Source: Virgibacillus_F sp049310925
GTDB taxonomy: Bacteria; Bacillota; Bacilli; Bacillales; Amphibacillaceae
Direction of reading: 5' to 3'
Assembly: GCF_049310925.1 (NCBI RefSeq)
Contig: NZ_JBMERP010000001.1
Location: 62,001-126,000 of the forward strand
DNA length: 64,000 bases
Shown: positions 8,289 to 16,264 of the stretch, piece by piece
Numbering within the stretch: the first letter of the stretch is position 1
Layout: every line of letters begins with the position of its first letter
Notes under the pieces: model-generated
The model's input: only the letters and a program-made list of their open reading frames with translations
The model's database searches: none
What the model was told of the DNA's origin: nothing
Made by a program: the position numbers and the translations under genes

Positions 8289-9341
8289 ATGCGGATGCGC
8301 GGAGTTTTTTTAATAACGGGTATAATGAGTATTTCCGTAATATTGACTGGGTGTCTACAAGGAGAGCAATCCTTAATAGACCCACCACAGGATGCTGCAG
8401 AGGTAAATAGCACAGAGAACAAAGACTCTATGGATACAAAAGGGCAAACCGAAGAAGAAACAGAAGAAACAGTCGAAAGACAATTGTTTCTTATTGATTC
8501 AAATGGAATGGTCGTACCACAAACACTCGAGCTTCCTGTTACAAACGAAGTTGCAGAACAAGCACTGGATTATTTAGTGAAAGATGGGCCAGTAACACAA
8601 CTGCTACCAAACGGTTTTAGAGCCGTTTTACCAGCTGGCACAGAAGTTTTAGGTGTAGACATAACGGAAGACGGAACGATGATTGTAGATGTATCCAATG
8701 ACTTTAAAGAATACAAAGCGGAAGAGGAACTAGAAATATTGCAGGCAATGACATATACAATGACACAATTTGACAATGTAGATAAGATCAAGTTATGGAT
8801 TAATGGGTATCCTGTTAATAATATGCCTGTAAGTGGTACGCCTGTATCTGATGGATATTCTAGAGCAAACGGCATAAATATGATCCAAACTGATACGACA
8901 GACTACTTAGCAACTACACCAGTTACATTATATTATCCAACCGCACACAATGACATAAACTATTATGTTCCAGTGACACAATACGTGGATATGGAAGGTG
9001 TAAGTGATTACGAATCGATTGTGAGTGCTATGATTGAAGGGCCACAATATAATACAAATCTGATAGATGTGTTTAATTCATCTACATCATTAGTAGAAGA
9101 GCCTAAGTTAGATGACGGTGTACTTGAATTAGTTTTCAACAACGAAATATTGTTAGACGAAGAGAATGCAGTGATTGCTGATGATATTATAGAAACATTG
9201 GTGAGAACTTTAACAGAGAATAAAGAAGTAAAAGCAGTAGACGTAAGAGTAAATCAGGTTGAACAAATTTTTAACGAAAGTGGAAAAGCTTACACTGAAC
9301 CAGTTACAAAGAAAATGATTACACCAGCTGAAAAGCTGTAA
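8289..9341 (+). CDS. gerM: Sporulation lipoprotein GerM
   Basis: GerM is needed for normal sporulation and germination; in B. subtilis it helps position the SpoIIIA-SpoIIQ channel between mother cell and forespore. The first 22 residues form a lipoprotein signal (VFLITGIMSISVILTGC), with the lipobox Cys at about residue 22. An acidic linker follows (residues 35-60), then two GerMN domains (about 65-200 and 205-340). ATG 8289 follows GTAGGAGG. 350 residues. It lies between racE and rph as in B. subtilis, with a terminator right after it. Confidence 0.93.
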   Translation: MRMRGVFLITGIMSISVILTGCLQGEQSLIDPPQDAAEVNSTENKDSMDTKGQTEEETEETVERQLFLIDSNGMVVPQTLELPVTNEVAEQALDYLVKDGPVTQLLPNGFRAVLPAGTEVLGVDITEDGTMIVDVSNDFKEYKAEEELEILQAMTYTMTQFDNVDKIKLWINGYPVNNMPVSGTPVSDGYSRANGINMIQTDTTDYLATTPVTLYYPTAHNDINYYVPVTQYVDMEGVSDYESIVSAMIEGPQYNTNLIDVFNSSTSLVEEPKLDDGVLELVFNNEILLDEENAVIADDIIETLVRTLTENKEVKAVDVRVNQVEQIFNESGKAYTEPVTKKMITPAEKL

Positions 9342-9345
9342 ACAA

Positions 9346-9369
9346 GAGGCTGTTCATCAGCCTTTTTTG
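9346..9369 (+). terminator. gerM terminator
   Basis: AGGCTG...CAGCCT with a short loop is followed by TTTTT, starting six bases after the gerM stop. Confidence 0.8.
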
Positions 9370-9457
9370 TTTGTGCGGATTAAATTAGATAGTATTTACA
9401 TGTATCTTTTTAATTTATATGTTACCATTAATTTTGCAATTAAGGAGGCGTATGAAC

Positions 9458-10222
9458 TTGAGAAATGACAATCGAAAATCAGATGAATTACGTACTATAA
9501 GTATGAATACAGATTTTATTAAACACCCAGAAGGATCAGTATTGATTCATGTAGGAGACACAAAAGTTATTTGTAACGCAAGTATAGAAGATAAGGTACC
9601 TCCATTTTTGCGGGGGCAGGGTAAGGGCTGGATAACTGCTGAATATTCAATGCTACCAAGAGCAACGGATAAACGAAATATTCGAGAATCATCAAAAGGA
9701 AAAGTAAGTGGACGTACAATGGAAATTCAACGCTTAATTGGACGCGCCTTACGATCTGTTGTTGATCTGGATAAAATTGGTGAAAGAACCGTTTGGGTTG
9801 ACTGTGATGTAATTCAGGCTGACGGGGGGACCCGAACTGCGTCTATAACAGGGGCTTTTGTAGCGGTCGTTCTTGCTTTCGGCAAATTACTGGACGCTAA
9901 AACGATTAACAAAATGCCAGTAACTGATTTCTTGGCAGCAACGTCAGTAGGTGTATTAGAAGGCGGCAGTGAAATTCTGGATTTAAACTATCTGGAAGAT
10001 TCCAAGGCGCAAGTGGATATGAACATTGTAATGACTGGCTCAATGGAATTTGTCGAAATACAAGGTACTGGGGAAGAATCTACTTTTTCCTACGACCAAT
10101 TACAAAACATGCTTAAGCTCGCTACAAAAGGTCTTAAGGAAATAATTGAAGATCAAAAAGAAGTTTTGGGTGAACTCGCTGACAGAGTTGGAGAGACAAA
10201 ACGTTCATCAGGTGAAAAATAG
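9458..10222 (+). CDS. rph: Ribonuclease PH
   Basis: Phosphorolytic 3'-5' exoribonuclease that trims tRNA 3' ends and degrades structured RNA. The PH-domain features are intact: HPEGSVLI near the N-terminus, the arginine-rich GRTMEIQRLIGRALRSV segment that binds RNA and holds the hexamer, and phosphate-binding CDVIQADGGTRTASI. TTG 9458 (MRNDNRKSDELR) is chosen because AAGGAGG lies nine bases upstream and this aligns with known RNase PH starts; ATG 9452 is only three bases from the same site. 254 residues. Its stop codon overlaps the rdgB start by one base, indicating translational coupling. Confidence 0.95.
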   Translation: MRNDNRKSDELRTISMNTDFIKHPEGSVLIHVGDTKVICNASIEDKVPPFLRGQGKGWITAEYSMLPRATDKRNIRESSKGKVSGRTMEIQRLIGRALRSVVDLDKIGERTVWVDCDVIQADGGTRTASITGAFVAVVLAFGKLLDAKTINKMPVTDFLAATSVGVLEGGSEILDLNYLEDSKAQVDMNIVMTGSMEFVEIQGTGEESTFSYDQLQNMLKLATKGLKEIIEDQKEVLGELADRVGETKRSSGEK

Positions 10223-10815
10223 TGAAAGAGGTCATAGTAGCAACTAAGAATAAAGGCAAGGCAAGGGAATTTGCAGAGTTTTTTGCACCTTATGGGATTC
10301 GTGCGCTCTCTTTATGGGACCTTTCTAAAAATCTACCAGACATTGAGGAAACAGGTGCCACCTTCGAGGAAAATGCAGCATTAAAGGCCGAAGATATCTC
10401 ATCATTTCTAAAATTACCCGTTGTTGCAGATGATTCAGGGCTGGTTATTGATGCGCTACACGGTTCACCTGGAATCTATTCAGCAAGATATGCTGGGGAA
10501 CCTAAAAATGACCAAACTAACATCGAAAAAGTATTAGCTGAACTTAAAGGAGTACCAGCAAAAAAAAGAACAGCTCGATTTGTTTGTATTCTTGCAGTAG
10601 CAGCACCGCATGTAGAGACAACTTACTACAAAGGGATCTGTGAGGGATCCATTTCAACTAGTTCCAGTGGTGACAATGGATTTGGATATGACCCAATATT
10701 TATACCCGAAAATTCTAATAAAACACTTGCGGAGTTTACGCCTTTGGAGAAAAATAAAATTAGTCATCGAAAAAAAGCAATTGTACAGCTCGATAGTTGG
10801 CTAAAAAGCTTGTAG
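10222..10815 (+). CDS. rdgB: XTP/dITP diphosphatase (RdgB/HAM1 family)
   Basis: House-cleaning pyrophosphatase that hydrolyses dITP, dXTP and ITP to monophosphates, keeping deaminated purines out of DNA and RNA. Family motifs are present: VATKNKGKAREF at the N-terminus, ETGATFEENA, VVADDSGLVIDAL with the metal-binding acids, and GFGYDPIF. 197 residues. The GTG start overlaps the rph TAG (TAGTG). It corresponds to B. subtilis ysnA in the rph-ysnA-ysnB order. Confidence 0.95.
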   Translation: MKEVIVATKNKGKAREFAEFFAPYGIRALSLWDLSKNLPDIEETGATFEENAALKAEDISSFLKLPVVADDSGLVIDALHGSPGIYSARYAGEPKNDQTNIEKVLAELKGVPAKKRTARFVCILAVAAPHVETTYYKGICEGSISTSSSGDNGFGYDPIFIPENSNKTLAEFTPLEKNKISHRKKAIVQLDSWLKSL

Positions 10816-10830
10816 CAGGGAGTGAACACC

Positions 10831-11343
10831 ATGACGAAAGTTTTATTTATGAGTGATAGTCACGGATTAACAAAGGAAATTAATCTAATAAAGAGCCGTG
10901 AAAGCGTCGATTTGATGATACATTGTGGTGATTCGGAATTAGAGCTAGATGCAGAGCAATTAAATGGTTTCGTCAGGGTAAGAGGAAATTGTGATTTTGA
11001 TAGTCGTTTACCAGACGAACAAACAATTTCAATTGGAAATCTTAATTTTTTTATTACCCACGGACACTTACATCAGGTGAAGTCAGGTTTATCGAAACTG
11101 TCTTATCGTGCTGAAGAATTAAATGCAACTGTTATTGGTTTCGGTCACACACACATCGCTGGGGCTGAAAAGGTAGGTGGTCAACTCTTTGTGAATCCAG
11201 GTAGCATTCGCTTACCAAAAGGAATACAAGAAAAAACGTATGCAATTATGGAATGGGAAAATGCTGATGAAGTTAGTATTAAATTTTACACTGTTGAAGG
11301 AAGCTTAGTTGAACAGTTAACATATTTTACTTCATTGTTTTAG
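10831..11343 (+). CDS. ysnB: YfcE-type metallophosphoesterase (YsnB)
   Basis: A 170-residue calcineurin-like phosphoesterase of the YfcE/MJ0936 type. All metal ligands are visible in order: MSDSHG, HCGDSE, RGNCD, THGH and GHTH. Substrate in vivo is unknown; characterised relatives cleave phosphodiesters in a metal-dependent manner. ATG 10831 is chosen because AGGGAG lies eight bases upstream; an upstream in-frame GTG overlaps that site. Third gene of the rph-rdgB-ysnB operon. Confidence 0.9.
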   Translation: MTKVLFMSDSHGLTKEINLIKSRESVDLMIHCGDSELELDAEQLNGFVRVRGNCDFDSRLPDEQTISIGNLNFFITHGHLHQVKSGLSKLSYRAEELNATVIGFGHTHIAGAEKVGGQLFVNPGSIRLPKGIQEKTYAIMEWENADEVSIKFYTVEGSLVEQLTYFTSLF

Positions 11344-11348
11344 ATGGT

Positions 11349-11390
11349 CAGCTTATTAATTATTGTTGAGTTAATGAGCTGCCTTTGTTA
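11349..11390 (+). terminator. Possible terminator after ysnB
   Basis: CAGCTTATTAA (11349-11359) pairs with TTAATGAGCTG (11371-11381) with one G-U pair. The downstream tract is only CCTTTGTT, so termination may be inefficient. Confidence 0.5.
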
Positions 11391-11407
11391 ATTCTGTGAT
11401 AAAAGTC

Positions 11408-11436
11408 TTGACAAAACAAGTGCTATTGCCTATAAT
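11408..11436 (+). promoter_or_regulatory. Consensus promoter of the tRNA unit
   Basis: TTGACA (11408-11413), exactly 17 bp, TATAAT (11431-11436): a perfect sigma-A promoter 36 bp before tRNA-Gly, as expected for stable RNA. Confidence 0.9.
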
Positions 11437-11472
11437 AATTCTTGTCCGCTAAAAATCTAAGACAGTAACTAC

Positions 11473-11546
11473 GCGGGTGTAGTTTAGTGGTAAAACCTCA
11501 GCCTTCCAAGCTGATGATGAGGGTTCGATTCCCTTCACCCGCTCCA
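11473..11546 (+). tRNA. tRNA-Gly (anticodon UCC)
   Basis: A complete cloverleaf: acceptor GCGGGTG/CACCCGC, D arm with AGTGGTAA, anticodon loop CTTCCAA giving anticodon TCC, and T arm GGGTTCGATTCCC. The discriminator is T and CCA is encoded. Confidence 0.97.
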
Positions 11547-11568
11547 TACATATTTACTTATAAATTAT

Positions 11569-11642
11569 GTCCCAGTAGCTCAGTTGGATAGAGCAACAGC
11601 CTTCTAAGCTGTGGGTCGCAGGTTCGAATCCTGCCTGGGACA
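11569..11642 (+). tRNA. tRNA-Arg (anticodon UCU)
   Basis: Acceptor GTCCCAG/CTGGGAC, D loop CAGTTGGATAG, anticodon arm ACAGC-CTTCTAA-GCTGT (anticodon TCT) and T arm GCAGGTTCGAATCCTGC. The discriminator is A and the next bases are TCA, so CCA is not encoded and must be added after transcription, unlike the upstream tRNA-Gly. Confidence 0.96.
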
Positions 11643-11651
11643 TCATGCTTT

Positions 11652-11692
11652 AAGAAGGAACCTATGCATCATTATAGGTTCCTTCTTTTTTG
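11652..11692 (+). terminator. Terminator of the tRNA unit
   Basis: A perfect 14-bp stem (AAGAAGGAACCTAT / ATAGGTTCCTTCTT) followed by a T run starts nine bases after tRNA-Arg. Confidence 0.95.
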
Positions 11693-11878
11693 CACTAGTT
11701 TTTTAGTTGATATCACAGTGATACTAGTATAGTTGTAGCTGTTGCTCTACACGTTAAACAACCTGACCAGAGCAATTTATTCCTTTAAGCAATTGAAATG
11801 TTTATTTTGTGGAGAAAACGGGAAGGTGTATTTATTATATGTTTTGTATTAGAATAAAGCTAAAGGAGGTGACAATTA

Positions 11879-12856
11879 GTGGGAAATGAGAAGGTCATTC
11901 TGTTTCCGAAATGGAAAAAGACATTAGAAGAAGATAGTCTAGTCGCGTTAAAAGAAAAAAGATATGAAGAGGCTTTACATAAACTCGATAAACTGATTAG
12001 TTATGAGGTGGACAGTCACGAGATTGTGATTGGAAAGCTTATATGTCTTATGGAGTTAGATAGATATGAAGACGCACAGGAGCTATGTGAACAACTACTA
12101 GAAGTAAAGAATGAAAACTATTATCATTATCTACATATATATTTAACCATTTTATTTCAAACAAGTCAGTACCATAGGCTTATGGAACAAGTGGAAATTG
12201 AACTAGACACTGATACTGTGCCACTTGAAATGAGACAACAATTTCAGCAACTGTATAACATGAGTGAAAAAATGCGTAATGAAGTTATTGTTGAAAGACA
12301 AAAAGAATACATAAGTGATTTATTACAGGCAGTAAAAGATGAGAATCATGTGAAACAGTGGAGATCAGTTGAAAATTTACGTAGAATTAAAGCCAACCCA
12401 GTTAAAACAATGATCAATAAGCTTTTAACAGAGAATTTAGTTCACCCCGTAACGAAGACAGCTATTTTCCTGTGGCTTAAAGACAGCGAGTATAACGAAT
12501 CAGTCCAGGTGAATAAGCTGGACATGCAGTTTCAGGTAACGCCTAATGTAGTTTCAGATATTACCTCTCATAGTATGTACAAACAAATTTTGTTGCTGAT
12601 CAATAAAATTGAATTGAAGAACCCGACGCTATACCAATTAATGGAAGCTTTGTTATATCGTTATATATATGTGAGATATCCAATACTTCCTTCAAGTGAA
12701 CATGTTAATGAAATAGCGAAAGCATTAACAAATATAGGTGAATCGTACATGGGGAGGCAGTATCAATCAGATTCTGAGCTCGAGGCAGTTGTGTTACGAT
12801 ACCAAAATGAAATCAAGTTGTGTGAATCACTGTATTTAAGCATTATTGAAGACTGA
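11879..12856 (+). CDS. ysoA: Tetratricopeptide-like protein (YsoA)
   Basis: A 325-residue soluble helical protein. The N-terminal 120 residues look like degenerate TPR units (SLVALKEKRYEEALHKLDKL; LICLMELDRYEDAQELCEQL), which usually bind protein partners. The C-terminal half is helical without a known motif. B. subtilis has the TPR-containing ysoA directly upstream of tig, so the assignment rests on position plus TPR character. GTG start with AAAGGAGGTGAC upstream. Function unknown; a link to folding or proteolysis is only suggested by the neighbours. Confidence 0.8.
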   Translation: MGNEKVILFPKWKKTLEEDSLVALKEKRYEEALHKLDKLISYEVDSHEIVIGKLICLMELDRYEDAQELCEQLLEVKNENYYHYLHIYLTILFQTSQYHRLMEQVEIELDTDTVPLEMRQQFQQLYNMSEKMRNEVIVERQKEYISDLLQAVKDENHVKQWRSVENLRRIKANPVKTMINKLLTENLVHPVTKTAIFLWLKDSEYNESVQVNKLDMQFQVTPNVVSDITSHSMYKQILLLINKIELKNPTLYQLMEALLYRYIYVRYPILPSSEHVNEIAKALTNIGESYMGRQYQSDSELEAVVLRYQNEIKLCESLYLSIIED

Positions 12857-12876
12857 TTGGGTTAAGTTTGTAATTC

Positions 12877-12904
12877 TTGAAAGACTTAATAATTATGTTA
12901 TAAT
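12877..12904 (+). promoter_or_regulatory. Promoter of tig
   Basis: TTGAAA (12877-12882), 16-bp spacer, TATAAT (12899-12904), followed by an 80-nt leader to the tig ATG. Confidence 0.7.
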
Positions 12905-12984
12905 GATGTGGTTGTAAATTTGAATCAAATACTGGATAATTGAGTAAAAATTTAAAGGAAACAATAGATTTTGGAGGGAATTAT

Positions 12985-14271
12985 ATGACAGCAAAATGGG
13001 AAAAACAAGAAGGAAATGAAGGATTACTAACAATTGAAGTTAGTTCTGAGGAATTTGACAAAGCAATAGACCAAGCGTTTAAAAAAGTGGTCAAAACAAT
13101 CCAGATACCTGGATTCCGTAAAGGAAAAGTACCACGCAAAATTTTTGAAAATCGTTTTGGTGTAGAGTCGTTATATCAGGATGCGGTTGACATTGTATTA
13201 CCAACAGCATATACAAACGCTGTAGAGGAAACGGGTATTGAACCGGTTGAGCAACCTGAAGTAGACATAGAAGAAATTGAACAAGGGAAGAACCTTGTAT
13301 TCACTGCTAAAGTAACAGTTAAACCGGAAGTGAAACTTGGAGAATACAAAGGGTTAGAAGTAGAGGAAGAAACAGTAGAAGTAACCGATGAAGACGTACA
13401 ACAAGCAATCGATGGCCAGCGTGAACAGCATGCTGAATTAATCGTTAAAGAAGAAGGAAAAGTTGAGCAAGGTGATACAGTAGTAATGGATTTTGAAGGA
13501 TTTTTAGACGGAGAAGCGTTTGAAGGTGGAAAAGGTGAAAACCATTCGCTAGAAATTGGCTCTGGTCAATTCATTCCTGGTTTTGAAGAACAGTTGGTTG
13601 GAAAAGATGCAGGAGAAGAGCTAGAAATTGATATTACTTTCCCTGAAGAATATCATGCTGAAGACCTAGCAGGTAAAGCAGCTATTTTTAAAGTGAAGAT
13701 TCATGAAATAAAAGCAAAGGAATTGCCGGAACTTGACGATGAATTTGCTAAAGACTTAGATACTGAAGTTGAAACGCTTGATGAATTGAAAGCTAAGAAA
13801 AGAACAGAGTTAGAAGACCAAAAGAAAAAAGATGCAGAAAATCAAAAGCGTGAAACGTTAATTGGAAAGGCTTCAGATAACGCTGAAGTTGATGTTCCAG
13901 AAGCAATGGTTACCACTGAACTCGATCGCATGATCAAAGAATTTGAACAACGCTTGCAAATGCAAGGCATGACAATGGAAATGTATTTCCAATTCTCAGG
14001 TCAAGACGAAAATGCATTAAAACAACAAATGAAAGATGATGCAGAAAAACGTGTTAAGACTAATTTGACGTTAGAAGCCATTTACGAGGCAGAAAACCTA
14101 GAAGTATCTGAAGATGATGTTGCAGCCGAACTTGAAAACATGGCTTCAATGTATCAAACTGACATTGATCAGCTCAAGCAAATGCTTGGTGGGAACACAG
14201 ATGCTATCAAAGAGGATCTTAAATTTAAAAGAGCTATTGATTTCTTAGTTGAAGAAAGTAAAGTTGTTTAA
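12985..14271 (+). CDS. tig: Trigger factor, ribosome-associated chaperone and PPIase
   Basis: Binds near the ribosomal exit tunnel and protects nascent chains. It has the three expected parts: an N-terminal ribosome-binding domain with the loop signature GFRKGKVPRKIF (near residue 45), an FKBP-type peptidyl-prolyl isomerase domain (about 150-240; VVMDFEGFLDGEAFEGG, IPGFEEQLVG), and a long helical C-terminal chaperone domain (245-428). ATG 12985 (MTAKWEK) follows TTGGAGGG; the open frame extends 15 codons further upstream without homology. 428 residues. Confidence 0.96.
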   Translation: MTAKWEKQEGNEGLLTIEVSSEEFDKAIDQAFKKVVKTIQIPGFRKGKVPRKIFENRFGVESLYQDAVDIVLPTAYTNAVEETGIEPVEQPEVDIEEIEQGKNLVFTAKVTVKPEVKLGEYKGLEVEEETVEVTDEDVQQAIDGQREQHAELIVKEEGKVEQGDTVVMDFEGFLDGEAFEGGKGENHSLEIGSGQFIPGFEEQLVGKDAGEELEIDITFPEEYHAEDLAGKAAIFKVKIHEIKAKELPELDDEFAKDLDTEVETLDELKAKKRTELEDQKKKDAENQKRETLIGKASDNAEVDVPEAMVTTELDRMIKEFEQRLQMQGMTMEMYFQFSGQDENALKQQMKDDAEKRVKTNLTLEAIYEAENLEVSEDDVAAELENMASMYQTDIDQLKQMLGGNTDAIKEDLKFKRAIDFLVEESKVV

Positions 14272-14314
14272 TTAGTTACAAACATGTTTATTTAAAACAA
14301 AATGAGGCAAATAT

Positions 14315-14346
14315 AACAAGGCATGATAACTTCATGCCTTGTTTTA
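14315..14346 (+). terminator. tig terminator
   Basis: A perfect 12-bp stem AACAAGGCATGA / TCATGCCTTGTT with TTT at its 3' end lies 44 bp after tig. Confidence 0.9.
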
Positions 14347-14350
14347 GCAG

Positions 14351-14433
14351 AAAGAAAGTATAAAAACTTTCTTTTTGAATAAGTGCAACTTAGGCTATCG
14401 CCATAAGGCTTGGCGATAAGTCAAGTTTTCTAA
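14351..14433 (+). repeat. Short hairpin repeat, copy A
   Basis: About 83 bp closely matching 59879-59962. It holds AGAAAGTATAAAAACTTTCT and a larger imperfect hairpin in which AACTTAGGCTATCGCC faces GGCGATAAGTCAAGTT. It lies directly after the tig terminator. Non-coding; role unknown. Confidence 0.75.
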
Positions 14434-14602
14434 CACTTTTCCAAGTTGTAATCTTTCCAGTGGATACTTACATATAATAATTTAGTACACTATTTGGGGA
14501 TAATAAAAAAAGGAGTAAAAGAATCAAATCTAACGGTTATGATTTGACTTTTATTATAATTTCTCCATAATTAAAAAATAAATATAGAAAAGTATATTGT
14601 TT

Positions 14603-14630
14603 TGTTTTCTGATTTTGTTCTGATATGATG
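14603..14630 (+). promoter_or_regulatory. Extended -10 promoter of clpX
   Basis: TTGTTT (14603-14608), 16 bp, TATGAT (14625-14630) with an upstream TGA giving an extended -10 (TGNTATGAT). It is 68 bp before the clpX ATG. A small inverted repeat, TCAAATC...GATTTGA near 14525-14551, lies further upstream. Confidence 0.6.
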
Positions 14631-14698
14631 GGCTAAGAAAGTTGAATCCTAAAACAGAAAAAATTAGGACTAGATTTAGACTTTTAGGGGTGAAGAGT

Positions 14699-15973
14699 AT
14701 GTTTAAATTTAATGAAGAAAAAGGTCAATTAAAATGTTCGTTTTGTGGTAAAAGTCAAGATCAGGTTCGTAAATTAGTTGCCGGACCAGGTGTATATATA
14801 TGTGATGAATGTATAGATCTTTGTACGGAAATCGTAGAAGAAGAACTTGGTACGGAAGAAGAAACCGAATTTAAAGAAGTACCAAAGCCTAAAGAAATCT
14901 GCGAAATTCTAGATGATTATGTTATTGGTCAAGAAAAAGCAAAGAAAAACTTGTCAGTAGCGGTATACAATCATTATAAGCGTATTAATTCACCAAAAAA
15001 TAATGACGATGTAGAATTGTCCAAGAGTAATATTGCAATGCTCGGACCAACAGGTAGTGGTAAAACACTACTCGCACAAACATTAGCAAGAATTTTAAAT
15101 GTACCTTTTGCTATTGCTGATGCGACCTCATTAACGGAAGCTGGTTATGTTGGAGAAGATGTAGAAAATATCCTTCTGAAACTAATTCAGTCAGCTGATT
15201 ATGATGTTGAGAAAGCAGAAAAAGGAATCATTTACATTGACGAGATCGACAAGGTTGCACGTAAATCCGAAAATCCTTCTATTACACGAGATGTTTCCGG
15301 TGAAGGTGTCCAACAAGCATTACTTAAAATTCTTGAAGGTACGGTAGCAAGTGTACCGCCTCAAGGTGGTCGTAAGCACCCACACCAGGAATTTATTCAA
15401 ATTGACACCACTAACATTTTGTTTATCTGTGGTGGAGCTTTTGACGGAATCGATCAAATCATTAAACGCAGACTTGGTAAGAAAATTATTGGGTTCGGCG
15501 CTAGTGATAAGCAGCAGGATTTAGATGTAGGTGAACTACTTTCAAAAGTACTACCTGAAGATTTATTACGTTATGGGTTAATTCCAGAATTCATTGGAAG
15601 ATTACCTGTAATTGGAGCACTAGAACCATTAGATGAAGATGCACTTGTTGAAATTCTGACAAAACCTAAAAATGCATTAGTGAAACAATATGAAAAACTT
15701 TTCCTAATGGATGACGTGGAGCTTGAGTTTGAAGAAGAAGCATTAATCGAAATATCCAAAAATGCCATAAAGCGTAAGACTGGAGCACGTGGATTGCGTT
15801 CCATAATTGAAGGTTTGATGCTTGAAGTAATGTTTGAACTACCTTCTCGTAATGATATTGAGAAATGTATCATTACAAAAGAAACTGTTACTTTAGAGGA
15901 TGGTAGTCCAAAACTTATATTCAAGGATGGTACTGTAAGGGATGAAAATAAGTCACCAAGGGAAAGTGCATAG
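14699..15973 (+). CDS. clpX: ATP-dependent Clp protease ATP-binding subunit ClpX
   Basis: AAA+ unfoldase that feeds substrates to ClpP. The N-terminal zinc-binding domain has four cysteines (CSFCGKSQDQ ... CDECIDLC). Walker A is GPTGSGKTLLAQ, Walker B is IIYIDEIDK, and KKIIGFGA is the IGF loop that docks on ClpP. The pore loop GYVGEDV and sensor-2 GARGLRS are intact. ATG 14699 (MFKFNEEKG) matches the family start; an upstream open extension lacks homology. 424 residues. The B. subtilis lonB gene usually found between clpX and lonA is absent. Confidence 0.97.
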   Translation: MFKFNEEKGQLKCSFCGKSQDQVRKLVAGPGVYICDECIDLCTEIVEEELGTEEETEFKEVPKPKEICEILDDYVIGQEKAKKNLSVAVYNHYKRINSPKNNDDVELSKSNIAMLGPTGSGKTLLAQTLARILNVPFAIADATSLTEAGYVGEDVENILLKLIQSADYDVEKAEKGIIYIDEIDKVARKSENPSITRDVSGEGVQQALLKILEGTVASVPPQGGRKHPHQEFIQIDTTNILFICGGAFDGIDQIIKRRLGKKIIGFGASDKQQDLDVGELLSKVLPEDLLRYGLIPEFIGRLPVIGALEPLDEDALVEILTKPKNALVKQYEKLFLMDDVELEFEEEALIEISKNAIKRKTGARGLRSIIEGLMLEVMFELPSRNDIEKCIITKETVTLEDGSPKLIFKDGTVRDENKSPRESA

Positions 15974-15996
15974 TGCATAATACGTAATAAACTGTT

Positions 15997-16086
15997 AAAG
16001 ACTGACTAGAAAGAATGATTAGCTCAACTATTGCTTTCGTACCATGAGCAGAAGTTCTAATTATTCTTATGGTTAGTCTTTTTCTC
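15997..16086 (+). terminator. Large imperfect hairpin after clpX
   Basis: AAAGACTGACTA and AGAATGATTAG on the 5' side pair with CTAATTATTCT and TGGTTAGTCTTT on the 3' side, followed by TTTCTCTTTC. The stem-loop spans about 90 bp. Confidence 0.7.
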
Positions 16087-16168
16087 TTTCATTCATACAT
16101 ACGACTCACTTGGTAGGTAATACTAAAAAAGCTGTAATCCGAAACTTCCCGACCGAAAACCGTATATA

Positions 16169-16197
16169 TTTACAAATGGGAAATTTTTCATTACACT
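16169..16197 (+). promoter_or_regulatory. Candidate promoter of lonA
   Basis: TTTACA (16169-16174), 17-bp spacer, TACACT (16192-16197), 67 bp before the lonA start. No CIRCE element and no clear CtsR box was seen. Confidence 0.5.
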
Positions 16198-16264
16198 TTA
16201 TCCTTAAGCCAACAAAGTAAATTAAAAAATTGAACTATTTCATATATACATGGAGGTACATATA

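Noticed and set aside
8173..8422. Two minus-strand ORFs upstream of gerM
   Set aside because: They overlap the gerM start and ribosome-binding region and show no family character.
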